The notes: generated from the letters alone by a model not told the origin. A stretch of DNA of 64,000 nt from Halichoerus grypus (GCF_964656455.1 NC_135718.1:55395008-55459007); one strand, 5' to 3'. Positions 32,270-43,892 are shown, counted from the first letter of the stretch. Program-made: numbers and translations.

Positions 32270-32575
32270 AGCCTAGTGTTCTGCTCAATTAAGCTGCCGC
32301 TGGGTGTTTCAAAACTGTAGGGGCCAAACACAGAAACACACCTGTAATCACTTTGTGTTAATTCCTGGCCACTTGCTTTCCATATTCCCATTATTAAACA
32401 GGAAAATATTTTCCCCTTTAATATACAATTCAGCTTTCCTTTTAAAAAATGTCATTTCATTACATCTTGGAGTCAAAATTTTCCCTCCAGAGGAATCCAT
32501 CTCCAATGTAACAATTAAAGTCAATGAAAAATTAGGATTCAATACAGGCAACTAATTTTGCATTATTTTCCCTCC
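32270..32575. promoter_or_regulatory. Candidate conserved non-coding element
   Basis: An AT-rich island inside GC-moderate sequence, free of recognisable repeats, with dense TAAT, ATTA and octamer-like words (tgctcaattaagctgc, caattaaagtcaatg, actaattttgcattattttc). Such composition is common in developmental enhancers. This is inference from composition; conservation cannot be tested here. Confidence 0.35.
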
Positions 32576-32999
32576 CTGCTACATCTGTTGCAATCCTCCC
32601 TTCTCCCATCCATTCTCCAAGCCTTGTGGCTTTTAGGGCCCCTTGCAGTTGCTTTCTGTAGCTCTAACAGACAACCATGAAATCCTGAGCTTAACCCCTG
32701 AGAGAAGAATGGTCTGGGAAGGAGATCAGAGTCCATGATGCTTAAATACAGCCAGATCCCCAAACGTCGGCTCACGGGAACTGCAGTTATCGGCTCAGAG
32801 CTGGGACGGTCCTGGGAGCTCATCCACCTCCAAATTGACAATGATCTGTTTTCCAGAACCACCCTCTCTCCTCTTTTTGAAGTTCTCCAGAGGTAGACAC
32901 TCCATAGGCACCTGTTCTAGAGTTTTGTGGCCCATAAGTCCTCTCTCTATACCTTACTGCTGTCTCACCAGCTCTGGCCACTGGCGAGGGTTGACAGAT
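32576..32999. other. Unassigned sequence
   Basis: No gene or repeat recognised. Frames are short. Confidence 0.3.
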
Positions 33000-33180
33000 G
33001 TAGTCAAAACAAAAACATCACAACAGGAAACTTTGTTCAGTTTTAATTTCAGAAAAAAGGATGGGTAATTTTTTAGGATAAGTATATCTCAGACAATCTG
33101 TGGGATGTACTTGTACTAAAAATAGTTTGTCATTTATTTGAAATTCAAAGTTAGTTGGAAACCCTTGGGTTTTATGCAGC
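33000..33180. mobile_element. Old repeat end, family uncertain
   Basis: The phrase aggataagtatatctcagac, gatgtacttgtactaaaaat, tttgaaattcaaagttagtt resembles a widespread old element's 3' end, but I could not fix the family. Confidence 0.45.
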
Positions 33181-34149
33181 AGCTCTTGACATGACTATAT
33201 CTCAGGCTGATGTTGACCACGGACTGTGAGTGTCGAACCCGTTCCCAACTGGAGACTGGCCTTGAAGCTCTGACTTCCCACTGCAACCTGAGCAGATCCG
33301 CCTTGTCCCGTAGGAGAGAAGGTGCCTTGGATACCAACCCCTAGGCTGGAGCACAGTCCACATTGGGGTCTGTGTGTTGAATTCAGTGTGAAAGGCCATG
33401 ATGTCTGATGATTGATTGCCATCCTGTGTCAGGAAGGATGGGAGAGGGTGCCCCCACCCACTGGCCAGGTCCCAGCAGCCAGATTGGGACACGAGGCAGG
33501 GCCCTCCTTACCTGCGTTGGTGAGGAAATGCCACACAGAATGCACTGACAGGCCTGCGGAAGCCAGAGCAGAGGCTGCTGAGAGAGAGGGCCAGGTAGGA
33601 AGCGGTAGCCAAGGGACAGATCCCAAATAGGGTGGAGGGAAAGGAAGCAGAGAAGAAGGCGGGGAGACGGGGAGGAGGTGCAGAACCAGAGCAGAGCACG
33701 GACTTGAGCAGCTTGGTGAGTGGAAGGAATTTGCCAGGCAGAGCTGAGAAGCTGCCTGGTTGAAAAGGCCCAAGCAGACTGCAGGCCTGGAGGGCTCCCA
33801 GAGGAGGAGAGGAGGCCAGCTGTGGCAGATTGGGCCAGAGCTGGGCGGGTTGGGGCCCACTTAGGAAATCGATGTCCTACTAGCCATGGGCAGTTTGTGT
33901 TCCTCTTCCCTTCTGGTCTGGCCAGGATGGGTTCTGGGACAGGTGAGGCCAGCCCTGCCCCAGCCCGCGGGTGCAAAGGGTCTCAGGAGGCCATGAGAGT
34001 GTGGGGCACCACCCAGAAAGGCAGGGAGGTTGTGGGCAGAGCAGGAGAGGCAGAAGCAGGAGGGGGCCTCCTCAAGCCCCAAAGAGAGAACGTCCTTTTT
34101 CTTTTTTTTTTTCTTAAACACTTTCTATGTTCTGGCCACTGATGTACTC
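33181..34149. other. Unassigned sequence
   Basis: Frames of up to 197 codons on the minus strand (33383-33976) overlap other frames, lack motifs and sit in G/A-rich sequence. A T-rich run lies at 34096-34114. No gene recognised. Confidence 0.35.
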
Positions 34150-34480
34150 AGCATCCTCAGCTGCCAATAGAAGAAACTCAAGTCAAGCTGGCTTAAACCA
34201 TCAAGAGAATTCACTGGCTTTAAGAGGCTGGGAGCAGAGGTTGCTTTATGTCTATCTGGACTGAGAGGCCCAAGCAATGTCAGCAAGCTGTCTCTTCCTC
34301 TTGTTTCCTGGATCTCTTTTTCAGCATGTTGGCTCATCACACGATGTTCCCTGTGGCTCTGGGCTTCCATCAGCCGCGGTGCTGGCAATGACCCCAGCCT
34401 CAGCCCCCTCGGTCTGGCTCGGTTCACACGCTCACTCCTGAAGTATCACTAGGCCAGGAGGAGAGAAGTCCCTGATGTAG
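34150..34480. mobile_element. Old interspersed repeat, family uncertain
   Basis: Contains aagtcaagctggcttaaacc, attcactggctttaagaggc and gcccaagcaatgtcagcaag, wording shared with the unresolved repeat at 54785-55180. Heavily decayed. Confidence 0.45.
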
Positions 34481-34659
34481 CAGGCCTGGGTCAAGGGTGT
34501 GAGTCTGGGGGTGGGAGTGGGGGGTCTGCATGCCCATGTTGGGGACTGACTGAGAAAGAGGTTGTCCCTCAATGGAAAATTGGAGACCGTTAGCAGAAAA
34601 GGTGAGCGGTAAGACCTGGATGCCGGTCAGATTAAAAAAAATCACTGAGATCCAATCAA

Positions 34660-34800
34660 CGCTGATTTCATTTGCTCCTTGCAGTTGAGGGTGCTGGATT
34701 AGCAGCTTATTTTATGGAGAGGGAAACTGAGGCTCAGAGGCCTTGTGACTTGTCCAATGTCATGGAGCAAGGTGCAAACTCAGGTTTCCTGGTCCTGACA
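34660..34800 (-). mobile_element. MIR SINE, reverse
   Basis: Reads ttattttatggagagggaaa, ctgaggctcagaggccttgt, gacttgtccaatgtcatgga, gtgcaaactcaggtttcctg. Confidence 0.78.
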
Positions 34801-35254
34801 TGACCTCACCAAGAGAGCTGGCCTGGGCCGCTGCTTTCCCAGTGGAAACATGGGGCCTGGCGCCTCACCCCCAAGGGCTGGGCCAGCCAGAGCCAGACCA
34901 CACCCAGCACCGGAGAAGACAGCATCCAAATCCCATATAAAGGAAGGAGAGTTTCTTCCGACTCAGCCCCAGTATATGTGCAAAGGGGGAAAAAGAGCCA
35001 GCCAGGGGCCTCAGAGAGAAGTGGGGTGACTACAGCTGGGTATTTACAGTAGCAGGAATGTTTACCAGAAGCAGCAAAGGAATGGGGCCCCCCTAGCTGG
35101 GGACCCAAGGAGCAGGGCTGGGTAAACAAGCAGCCCAAATGTGGGAACCGGCAGGAAGAGCTTCCCGTGACCCCTGCAGCCCCAGGAGGACCCAGCCCAG
35201 AGAGGCAGCTTGACCCGCGGCTCCGGGCTCGTCCTGGAGCTTCTGGCACACCCC
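34801..35254. other. Unassigned sequence
   Basis: A 155-codon minus-strand frame covers it but overlaps a second frame and has no motif. No repeat recognised. Confidence 0.3.
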
Positions 35255-35340
35255 CCAGCCCACAGTGCGACACTGAGCACGTTACCCCCGGGCCTCAGTC
35301 TTCCCATCTGTGAAATGAAGCGTGCAGATCGAATCAGTGG
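35255..35340 (+). mobile_element. MIR fragment, forward
   Basis: Reads actgagcacgttacccccgg, gcctcagtcttcccatctgt, gaaatgaagcg. Ends at a T19 run at 35347-35365. Confidence 0.7.
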
Positions 35341-35346
35341 CTTTCC

Positions 35347-35365
35347 TTTTTTTTTTTTTTTTTTT
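35347..35365 (+). repeat. T19 homopolymer
   Basis: Nineteen uninterrupted thymines directly after a MIR core. It could be the tail of an unrecognised minus-strand retrocopy, but no body is evident to its right. Confidence 0.9.
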
Positions 35366-36840
35366 GAGCTGTATCCAGAGTAAGAAATGCCTTGCTCCTG
35401 ACTCAGTAAAAACACCCACAGATAAATTTCATGAAACAATACTGACCCTTACGACAAGCAGGACACTCCAAGATCTTCTAGTTTGTTTATTTCATTTTTT
35501 CAAAGCTGGTTTTGATCTGCCCACTCTTGAAAAACCATACTGGCCTAGGTGGCCTCCAAGGACCTTCTTAGAGGTCAAGTCTCTTGGGCAGGGGCTTTCG
35601 GCTTGGGATGTCTCTGAGGCGCCCCAGGGCACAGGGAGGAAACTGAGGCCTTGGAGGAAGGAGCCCTTGCTTGCGGATTCCCCCACCCCCAGTGCTCTCA
35701 TTTGCTTCTCCAGCTTCCCTGGGGGCCCCTAACTGCGGTGCCTCTGAGATTGTCTGTACTGTGTGAACTTAGGCAGTTCCCTTCCCTGGAGCTTGATCTG
35801 TGAAAGGAGACAATAGAAGTAGAAGGGTAGACAGGGCCCTGAGCAAAGACAGCTCTGCACGCTGCCCCATGTGGATCTGGAACACTGCGGGCAGACCCAG
35901 TGACTCCAAGTTCCCCCAGCTCCCTCCTTGCTCCACTGAGGCTGCGGAACCAGCATTCTGTCCATAGGTCTGTCTGTAGGTCTGTCCCACCCCCTGTGCC
36001 CCAGAGCAACTCACGAGCAGATTTAAGGACAACAGCTGCATCTGTCTGGGTTTGACAGGCAGTTGAATCAGAGCCTGCAGTTTCTGTTTGAAGAGCACGG
36101 GGAGACTCCGGAGGGAGGCCTGGAGAATGTGCAAGGAGATACCTACCAACGGCGGCGGGTTGACTTGCTGTCTGTCAAACACAGCCCCGCTGACAGGGCT
36201 TCGAAGCCTTAAGTGGTCAGTTCCCAACTGTTTCCGTGGAGCTGAGTCACTCAGACAATTTCCTCCTCCTTCTCCGGTTCGGTGCTGAGTTGAACTCTTT
36301 GGAGTATCGGGCCCGGTGACCGCTGGGCTTTCAGAGTGTCGGCCTCGGGCCAAATGTGGGGGTGCCAAATCTGGCCACCGATAGGATTTTTAGAAACTGA
36401 CTTCTAAGTACACAAATGATAAATGAATACAGCTTCCTTTTTTTTTTTTTAGCCTCCCTTTTAAAAATTAAAGAACTGTGGGTAAAACCAAAGGCCCCGT
36501 TGAGCACCCCATCCCAATGCATTCCTTACTCCCAATCCCTCCCGCAGAACCCCCCCCCCCCAAAGATATGTGTTTGGTACAAAGATAGGCAATGTTGGAC
36601 ACAGGGATGTGTTTTCTGTTCTATAGATTGTGTCTGTGTCAGAGACTGTCCACCACCTACCCAATAACCAATGGCACCCCTTTCTTCCCTGCTAACAGAA
36701 CCTGATATATTCAAGTAGTGGACAGAAATCTCTTGAGATCAGGAAGAATATATTCCTACCCGCCCCCCGCCCCCAGAGAATGAATCATGATTGCTCTAAA
36801 CAATTTTTGATAACCTCATCCCTTTAACCAGAAAGGTCTA
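35366..36840. other. Unassigned sequence
   Basis: Includes a C12 run (36550-36561), a T11 run near 36441 and a CCCGCCCCCCGCCCCC patch near 36759. A weak MIR-like passage lies near 35745-35815. A 199-codon minus frame (35769-36368) has no support. Confidence 0.35.
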
Positions 36841-37130
36841 AAGGTTGGCAGGTGCCCCAGTTCTTCCTAATTAGATATAAAGGGAATTCTACTGTGGTGG
36901 GGAAGAAAAAGACAAAACTTTGTGAAGAAAAACCCTTTCACTTCTCCCTTCTTCCTGCCTTGAGTACAAATGTGATGTTTGGAGCCACAGTAGCCATTTC
37001 ATGACCATGAGGCAATGAGCAGAAGAGAAAGCCAAAAGGATCTCGAAGGATGTATTGCTGAGCAGCTGACCTGCCTCCAGCAATTGCTACTTCTGGACTC
37101 CTTGTTATGTGAGAAAAAATAGACTCCTCT
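36841..37130 (+). mobile_element. Old interspersed repeat, family uncertain
   Basis: Shows tgatgtttggagccacagta, gccatttcatgaccatgagg and cttctggactccttgttatg, followed by an aaaatagactcctct end. A known pattern in mammalian genomes; I cannot name the family. Confidence 0.5.
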
Positions 37131-37139
37131 TCCTTTAAG

Positions 37140-37860
37140 CGATAGGAGAGTGGGTGCTTGGTTACTTAATGCAAAAATGGAAACCTGATTCAGAAGTACA
37201 CTGTCTATGTCAATCTATGGCTTGCTATTTTCCCATTCAACAATAATTCTGAGATCCATCCATGTAAGTGCATAGGGATCATCTTTCCACTAGTAAGTTG
37301 TGTTCCCTTGGGGAGGAAACCATTATTTCAGTTAGCTATTCCCGAATGGGATTATTTTGTTTCCTTCTCATTTTTGTTTCACCATCAATGCTGGAACAAA
37401 CATCCTGTCCATGTGCTACTGTTTCTTCAGGTAGGTTCCCTGAAGTGTGATGGCTGGGTCATAGGTGATGCACATTTTCAGGGTTAATTTTGGCTGAATT
37501 TCTATGGAAAGCGATTGTAGCAATTTATACTTCCATCCTGGTACAGACGGGTCCTAGCGCCACCCCCTTGTCTACTTTTCTTGGACCATAATAATGCTTG
37601 CGGTTTTGCCACTCTGATGATAAAACTGTCATTGTGTTTTAATTTCTCTGATTCCTAATGAGGGTGAGCATGCGTGCGCGTATGCATCAATCATTTGCGT
37701 TTCTTTTGTAAGATGTCTGTTCAAAGTATTTGCCGTCACTTTTCCATTGTGTCATTTGTCAATGTTCTGTTTGTAGCATGGTATAACAAACATTGGTCTG
37801 TAAACAAAACATGACGGGTTTGTAACCATTCCTGATATATTATGGATTCTGACCCTTTCT
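37140..37860 (-). mobile_element. Old L1 3' portion, reverse
   Basis: Antisense L1 wording: attctgagatccatccatgt, caatgctggaacaaacatcc, tgtgatggctgggtcatagg, ttaatttctctgattcctaa, agatgtctgttcaaagtatt. Strongly diverged (L1M-type). Confidence 0.75.
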
Positions 37861-38769
37861 GGGCTGTGTCTGTTTCACGTCTTTTCCACCAGTGAGTTGC
37901 TCGTCTTCACCCCAGCCCTGCGGCAGCCAGACTGTTGCGGTGAGTCCCGGGACACAGAGTATGCGGTGGCGGAGCAAGGACTCGAGACCAGGTCACTTAA
38001 CGTGAAGGAGAGTGTCATTTTTCTTCTTTCGGTCCTGCTGCCCCCCTGGTGTTCAAGGATAACAAGCTGCTTCTCCTCCTCCCACCACCTCCCTGGCTGT
38101 TCCCTCCTCCACTTTTGTCTGAAGTTTCCACCCTAGGGTCACTGCTCTGGGTAAAACATCAAAGAAAGGACATCATTTCTGAGATAACCTTGGGTTCCCC
38201 AGAAGAGGAGGAAAAAGCACATGAAGGGGTATATTTGGGGGGCGTCCTCTCTCTCTAGAGTCACAAGGATCTGGGGGGAGCCACGTGGTCTACCTCCCAC
38301 GGTCCAGTGAAGATGGCAACTCCATGTCATCCCAGGTCCTTGACTGCAGTTCCCAGGACCACTGTTCCGGATGTCCACTCCTCCTGCCTCCCACAGCCTT
38401 CCCGTCAGAGATCCTTGGGGACTCTCAAGGGCCCTGCATGGGGCTGGGCTCTGGTCTCCATAGCCTCAGGTCCCTCACATACCCTTCTCTGCCCAGCCCG
38501 CAGGGCAGGGCGGTCTCTCCGAAGCTCCATCTCAACAAGGGCTCCCGCCCGTCCCTGAGTCATCCTCTCTGCTCTCCCCAAGTCACAGCCACACACGGTA
38601 GTAAGCATGAGGATCCTCTAACAGCCTTGGCTTTGGAAACAAAAAGTCCCCTAACCCAGTGGCATTAAGCCCCCTAAAGGGCTTCTCCTCCTTGGCCCTG
38701 CTCGCAGTCCTCGCCCATAAGATTAGGGCCAGAGCTCCGGCACTCCCAGCAGCAGAAGCCCTCCATTCA
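37861..38769. other. Unassigned sequence
   Basis: Frames of 79-127 codons overlap without support. No repeat recognised. Confidence 0.3.
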
Positions 38770-38880
38770 GCCTCCCCTTGGTCCCAGATCTGCTGGGTGT
38801 CCTTGGGCAGGCCGGTTGACCTCTCCGAGTTTCTCTGCTTCTGATCTGGAAAGTGAGGTTTCTGGTCTGCTTGCACTACC
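38770..38880 (+). mobile_element. MIR fragment, forward
   Basis: Reads ggtgtccttgggcaggccgg, ttgacctctccgagtttctc, tgcttctgatctggaaagtg. Confidence 0.7.
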
Positions 38881-39394
38881 CAGGGGCCTCCTTCCCTGGG
38901 GTTCCCCAGATGCCTGGGAATGGAAGCCAGGGAACACTGTAGGCTGTGCCCTGCCGATGTCATGCTTCCCCTGTGGAACTCGAGTCTTTCCAGGTCGGCC
39001 TGAGACCCAGAGGCATCAGTGCCTTGGGATGTCTGCTCCTGGTTTGGCTTCTGGATCAAGTCCTAGTTCTTGGATCTTCCTCTGCCCCCTTCCTCTCCTT
39101 GCTGCCCCCAAGGATGCTGGAGCCTCTGCAGCAGCACCCGGCCTGAATCTCAGTCCCAGAGGCAGCAGCTCAGGTCAGAGGCCTCAGGGCCCTGCCCTGC
39201 AGGAAATCCTCCCCTAGTCTGTTGTGGGGCCCTGCCGCTGGCAAAACTCCTGACACGGGCCCCACAACCCCCTCGGGGCTCCCCTCTGCGGGGAAGCACG
39301 TCCAGCCACACCAAACCATCCCCCGCTGTCCAGACATGCCACGTTCATTCACACCTCCAGGTCCTTGCAAGAGCGCACCCTCTTTCCTAATACC
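38881..39394. other. Unassigned sequence
   Basis: C-rich on the plus strand. Frames to 133 codons without motifs. No repeat recognised. Confidence 0.3.
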
Positions 39395-39655
39395 CTCTGA
39401 CACCTGTGTCTACCTGGAAAACTCCTACTAAGCATTTAGTACCTTGATTCCCAGTCTCCCCTCGCAACGGTCAGTCTGTCCTTCCTCGGCGTCTCCAGGC
39501 CAGTATGTAGAGTCCCGGCCCTGCCCACACTGTGTTTGATCACTTGTTGGCTCTATGTCAACTCCAAGCTCCAGGACGAAGTTGGCAACTTACCTATCTT
39601 TGTACTTCATTGCTTTCAAGACTATGACACAGCATGAGTAAATCTCAATACATGG
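39395..39655 (+). mobile_element. L2 3' end, diverged
   Basis: The order tctacctggaaaactcctac, tgtgtttgatcacttgttgg, caactccaagctccaggacg, tatctttgtacttcattgct, agcatgagtaaatctcaata fits a decayed L2 terminus. Confidence 0.6.
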
Positions 39656-39659
39656 AGAC

Positions 39660-39723
39660 GGGGGGAGAGAGAGAAAGAGTGAGAGAGAGAGAGAGACAAA
39701 GAGAGAGGGAGAGAGAGAGAGAT
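39660..39723 (+). repeat. (GA)n-rich tract
   Basis: About 64 bp of GAGA with GGGA and AAAG interruptions, lying between an L2 end and a MIR. Confidence 0.92.
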
Positions 39724-39724
39724 G

Positions 39725-39890
39725 ATTCTTTAAAACCCTCATAAAGTGGGTAAAATATTCCCTAGTTTTCCAATAAGGAAGTGAATCCTAGGAAGGTCAA
39801 GTCCTACGCCGGACAGTCCCACTGCTTGAGGGTGGTGGGAACAAGGATTGGGTTCAGACGGCCTGACTCCAGGGCCTAGGCACTCTCCCA
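39725..39890 (-). mobile_element. MIR SINE, reverse
   Basis: Reads tccctagttttccaataagg, aagtgaatcctaggaaggtc, gattgggttcagacggcctg, actccagggcctaggcactc. Confidence 0.7.
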
Positions 39891-40684
39891 GAGTGCTCTG
39901 TGGCTCCTAAGGGATAGCCTTTTGTGGACTTAGGACTCGTGGTCCGGCCAGGTTTCTCTGAAGGGGGCCGAGAGGGAGCCAGTGTGGTCAGCTGTGCGCC
40001 CTGGGGCAAACCGCTTCACCTCTCTGGTCCAGCTTCCTTAGAGGCAGAGCAGCAGTTCCCATCTTGCATGGACGTCTTCCCAGGGCCTTACTTGGTTCAT
40101 CTCAGACCCAGGCTTTGAAAAGTCTGCAGGGCCAGACTCCTGTGTGAGATTCCTGTTCGTAAACACACAGAGCAGAGCCGGCCAAGCCCAGACCCCATTT
40201 CCCCTCGTGGGAATCCACCTCTCCTCTCGTCCCCTGCCTGCTTTGGAAACAAGCAGGGTCTGGCCAGCCGCCTCCCTCCCTGCCCGGCCGCCTCTCTCTC
40301 TGCTAATGCACACGTGTTGTCACATTCGGGGATGTGGGCCCCAGGTACCCCGGAGGTTTCCACAGTCAGCCTGGGTCCTGGGTTATCTAGCTGGTGAGTG
40401 GGGAGAAGGTGCCAAACAGACACACACCCCCTTGCTAAGGCCGACCTGCCCCCGGGAGGCTCTGGCCCAGAAGGGAAGGAAGACACGGGGACAAGGCCTG
40501 GGAGGGTGTTTGACTGCAGTTCTCTACAGCAGGGGGTCTCGGGTCTGCCTCCTGAGGAGCTGTCTGTCCCACGTCCAGCCTCCCTGCACCCTCAGGCCTG
40601 GGCTGGCTTATTCCAGAAAGGAGGAGTGAGGAAGCATGGCCTCCTCCTTTGGTCGGTGGGCTCAGGCTGGGCAGGGATGGGAGG
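39891..40684. other. Unassigned sequence
   Basis: A possible plus-strand MIR trace near 39985-40040. Frames to 161 codons overlap on both strands without support. Confidence 0.3.
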
Positions 40685-40800
40685 GCGCACTCATTCACAC
40701 AATGAGCACTTGTGGAGCAGGCTGTGTGTGTTAGGCTGGGTGCTGGGCGCCAGGGCACGGGCATGGTCCCTGCCCACAAGCCGCTCCTGACTCTGTGGGT
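40685..40800 (-). mobile_element. L2 3' end, reverse
   Basis: The antisense L2 terminus: cactcattcacacaatgagc, ttaggctgggtgctgggcgc, catggtccctgcccacaagc. Confidence 0.65.
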
Positions 40801-41134
40801 TAACTCTCACAGATGTTTAGGAAGGGAGCCCTATCGCAGCTCTGCGTGCTCGTACCGCTCAGAAACAGACTCTGCACTTGGACTTGATTTTGGATCATGT
40901 TCCTTTCCTCCAGCTGCGATCTTATTTTATTCTCTGGGTGACCCTGGGAGGAAAGCAGGGCAGCGGAGAGTCCCCACCTGGTACTAGTTGACTGGAAACA
41001 CTGGAGTACTATGTTCAAAGAGAGCCTGATTTACATCTGAGCTCAGCATGATAGAGTGCTGTGATTGATTAGCGATGTCTGCAGCGGATGCTAGAAACCA
41101 GAGGGATAGTTATCTGCGCCATGGAGAAATCATC
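40801..41134. other. Unassigned sequence
   Basis: Nothing recognised. Confidence 0.3.
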
Positions 41135-41255
41135 CCTGTACCAAAGTATGCCCTCCTCAAGGGCATAGATCAACTCTTGTTCACGAATGTTCCCACAGCG
41201 CCTGGCACGTGCCTGGCACAAGGCTGATGCTCAACAACTATGCATTGCATATAAA
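41135..41255 (+). mobile_element. L2 3' tail
   Basis: Shows tgccctcctcaagggcatag, gcgcctggcacgtgcctggc and gctgatgctcaacaactatg, the terminal L2 order. A short tandem duplication of cctggcac is visible. Confidence 0.68.
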
Positions 41256-41422
41256 AGAAGGAAGAGCAGTGAAAATGTGGTGACCCAGAGTGAGGGGTGG
41301 GACTTGTCCAAGGACATGTGGTGAGGGCCTGTCTTGTCAAACCCCATGCCCTCCCCACCCCCAAGGGGTGTTTCTGTATCTCCATCTCAGGACAGTGATT
41401 AAAAGCCTCCATTCCCCATTCT

Positions 41423-41621
41423 TTTTTTAAAAAGATTTTATTTATTTATTTATTTATTTGAGAGTGAGAGAGAGCACAAGCAGGGGGAGCTGCAGGCAGA
41501 GGGAGAAGCAGGCTCCCCACTGAGCCGGGAAGCCTGACACAGGGCTCGATCCCAGGACCCCAGGATCACTACCTGAACTGAAGGCAGACACTTAACCGAC
41601 TGAGCCACCCAGGCGCCCCTG
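41423..41621 (-). mobile_element. Young carnivore SINE, reverse, full length
   Basis: Plus strand begins T-rich with AAAGATTTTATTTATTTATT, continues agggagaagcaggctcccca and ends cactgagccacccaggcgcccc-like (complement of the tRNA head). Perfect 13-bp target duplication cattccccattct at 41410-41422 and 41622-41634. Confidence 0.96.
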
Positions 41622-41634
41622 CATTCCCCATTCT

Positions 41635-42119
41635 ACACAGGACTTTGAAAGCCAAAGCTGCAGGTGACCCAGGCTGGGGGAGAATCTGGCTGGAAGAGAA
41701 GGTCGCTGTGCCCTACACTTTCAGGGAGGGCTGCTGGGATTGCACGTTGGGTCTGCTCTGGGCCAGAGAGAGACCAGAAACACAGAGTGGTTCTCTGCAT
41801 GCAGAGAACTGAGAGGAAGGGGGGCCCATTCTCCTGGGGGTGTGTGTTGTGGGGAATCAGTCCCAGGATATACCATCTGCCCCTGGACAGGAAGGGGACA
41901 GACCTTCTCTGTTTTGTACAGACGGCCAAAAATATTTCAGATGGCATTCAGGCTTAGATCTGGCCAAAACAGTCCTAAAACAGACAGTTCAAGAATTTTT
42001 TAAAGAATCCTTCCTGGTGGCCAAGGGGTGGAGTGATCCCCATCCCCCAGCATTGTGCTAATGAGCATCTCTTGATGGGGTTCTTTATTCTTCTCAAAGT
42101 GCTCCCATGACCACTCTCT
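41635..42119. other. Unassigned sequence
   Basis: Frames of 73-104 codons on both strands without support. No repeat recognised. Confidence 0.3.
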
Positions 42120-42275
42120 GAGTTAGAAGGAATCACAGAATGTTAATGCTGAAAGGATCCTTGGAGATCCTCAAACACTGAGACCCAGAGAGGGAAAGTG
42201 ACTTGCTTGAGGTCACACAGAGAACTGGGCAGAGCTGGGCCAATTCCTGGCTGGGGCTCCCAGTCTTTCTTCACG
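42120..42275 (-). mobile_element. MIR3-type SINE, reverse
   Basis: Reads gaatcacagaatgttaatgc, tgaaaggatccttggagatc, gagacccagagagggaaagt, gacttgcttgaggtcacaca: antisense MIR3 tail and core. Confidence 0.75.
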
Positions 42276-42769
42276 TCTGTGACCAGGTGATGGTGCTGCA
42301 GGGTTCAGGTCTCTCTGGGAAGGTAGGAAGGGCTGGGAGCTGTGACAACAAGGGGGGGGGGGGTGGCGTGGTGCAGCTGGAGAGAGCCTTGGGGTCAGGT
42401 CCCAGCCCCACTCAAACGTTTAATCCCCAAGATACTGGCCGGTGGCTGCCCCATCTGCCCCAGATCCTACCCATGCAGCCCACAAATGATTTCTCATTCA
42501 TTCATTTATTTTCAAACATTTTTTGGGTTTGTTTTCCATCCTTTATGTTTACAAGGAGAACTATATAAACAATCTCAGAGAGAGGCCACCAGCTCCGACC
42601 AGCTGCTTGGGTTAAGGGCTGAAGTCAATATTTTTGGGAAATGGGTCTTCCTCCCCGCCCCCTCCTCCCCCATCTGGACTGGAGGCCTTATGGTTTTAGT
42701 GGAACACTGGGCCAGGGCAGGGAGAACAAGGCAGGCAAGAGTGCTATACTGTACACACCCTGGTTCCAC
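42276..42769. other. Unassigned sequence with a G12 run
   Basis: G12 at 42352-42363. A short cattcattcatttatttt tract near 42497. No gene. Confidence 0.35.
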
Positions 42770-42900
42770 TGGCCCGAGTCACCCAGTCCCCCATTTTGCT
42801 GATGGAGAAACTCCTAAGCCCAAGGTCACATGATAGGCCAGTAATTGGCAGAGCCAGATTCAAACCCAAGCAGTCGAGAGTTTAAATTCTTGCCCCTCTG
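42770..42900 (-). mobile_element. MIR SINE, reverse
   Basis: Reads cccattttgctgatggagaa, cccaaggtcacatgataggc, cagtaattggcagagccaga, ttcaaacccaagcagtcgag. Confidence 0.8.
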
Positions 42901-43374
42901 CTAACGGGGCCTCCTCAAATGGAGGCAGGCTACAGGAAGGAGGGAGATGGGAGGTGAGGGGAGAGGGGTGGGGAGAGCAGGGTTGCTACTCCCTTCCAAG
43001 GAGGGGCCTGCAGGGTGGAAACCTACCCCCACCCGTGTTCCTGGGAAATACTGTGTGGTATGTATACACAGCGTGACACACACACACGGAAACACACAAC
43101 CACCTTACAAGTATCCACACACGATCACGCACAGATACGGACCCCATGCAGCAGTGCAGGCCACAGCCCCGGGACATAGTCTTCACCTGGAGACTTGAAG
43201 CGGCTCCTAGACGCTGGCCCTAGCTCCCTGGCAGCCTCAGCCTGACTTCCTCCACCCTCCCCTGAGTCTGGGCAGGAAGCAGGACTCACATTATCATGGC
43301 CAAGAAGTGTCTCACTTGCCCTTTACTTCGGCAGTTCCTCCCTTTTTCTTCTTATGCAACTGCCCACCGGCCAC
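42901..43374. other. Unassigned sequence with a CA tract
   Basis: A CA-rich stretch at about 43073-43135. The rest is GC-moderate with no gene or repeat recognised. Confidence 0.35.
43073..43135 (+). repeat. (CA)n tract, interrupted
   Basis: Reads gacacacacacacggaaaca then cacaaccacc and further CACA words. Short and imperfect. Confidence 0.75.
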
Positions 43375-43450
43375 GCGCAGGTGAGGAAACTGAGGCCAGA
43401 CAGGGAAAGTGACTTCCCTGAGGCCACACGGTGGGGCTTCCTTTAGTCTA
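43375..43450 (-). mobile_element. MIR fragment, reverse
   Basis: Reads caggtgaggaaactgaggcc, agacagggaaagtgacttcc, ctgaggccacacggtggggc. Confidence 0.75.
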
Positions 43451-43566
43451 TATTTCAACACTTCACTAGCTTGGGATCCTCCTTGGCCTTGATGAGAAGG
43501 ATTAACAGAGACTCCCTGGAATTGGGGGTAAGCCAGGCCTGGAGAATGTTTGCTGAGTGAGGAAGT

Positions 43567-43892
43567 GAATGGATGGATGGGTGAGTGGATGGATGGGTGG
43601 GTGGATGGATGGGTGGGTGATGGCTGGGTGGGTGATGGCTGGGTAGGTGATGGCTGGGTGGATGAATGGGTGGGTGGATGGATGGGTGGGTGATGGGTGG
43701 GTAGGTGATGGGTGGGTGGATGGATGGGTGGGTAGGTGGGTGGATGGATGGATGGGTGGGTATGGGATGGATGGATGGGTAGGTGATGGGTGAGTGGATG
43801 GATGGGTGGGTGGATGTGTGGATGGATGGGTGGATGGATGGATGGATGGATGGAGGTATGGATGGATGGATGGATGGATGGATGATGGCTGA
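43567..43892 (+). repeat. (TGGA/TGGG)n tetranucleotide array, about 325 bp
   Basis: TGGA, TGGG and TGAT/TGGC units alternate. At about 43612-43665 a ~16-bp higher-order unit (gggtgatggctgggtg) repeats three times. The right part is nearly pure TGGA. The complement yields a His-Pro-Ser-Ile low-complexity frame of 223 codons that is a repeat artefact. Confidence 0.97.
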
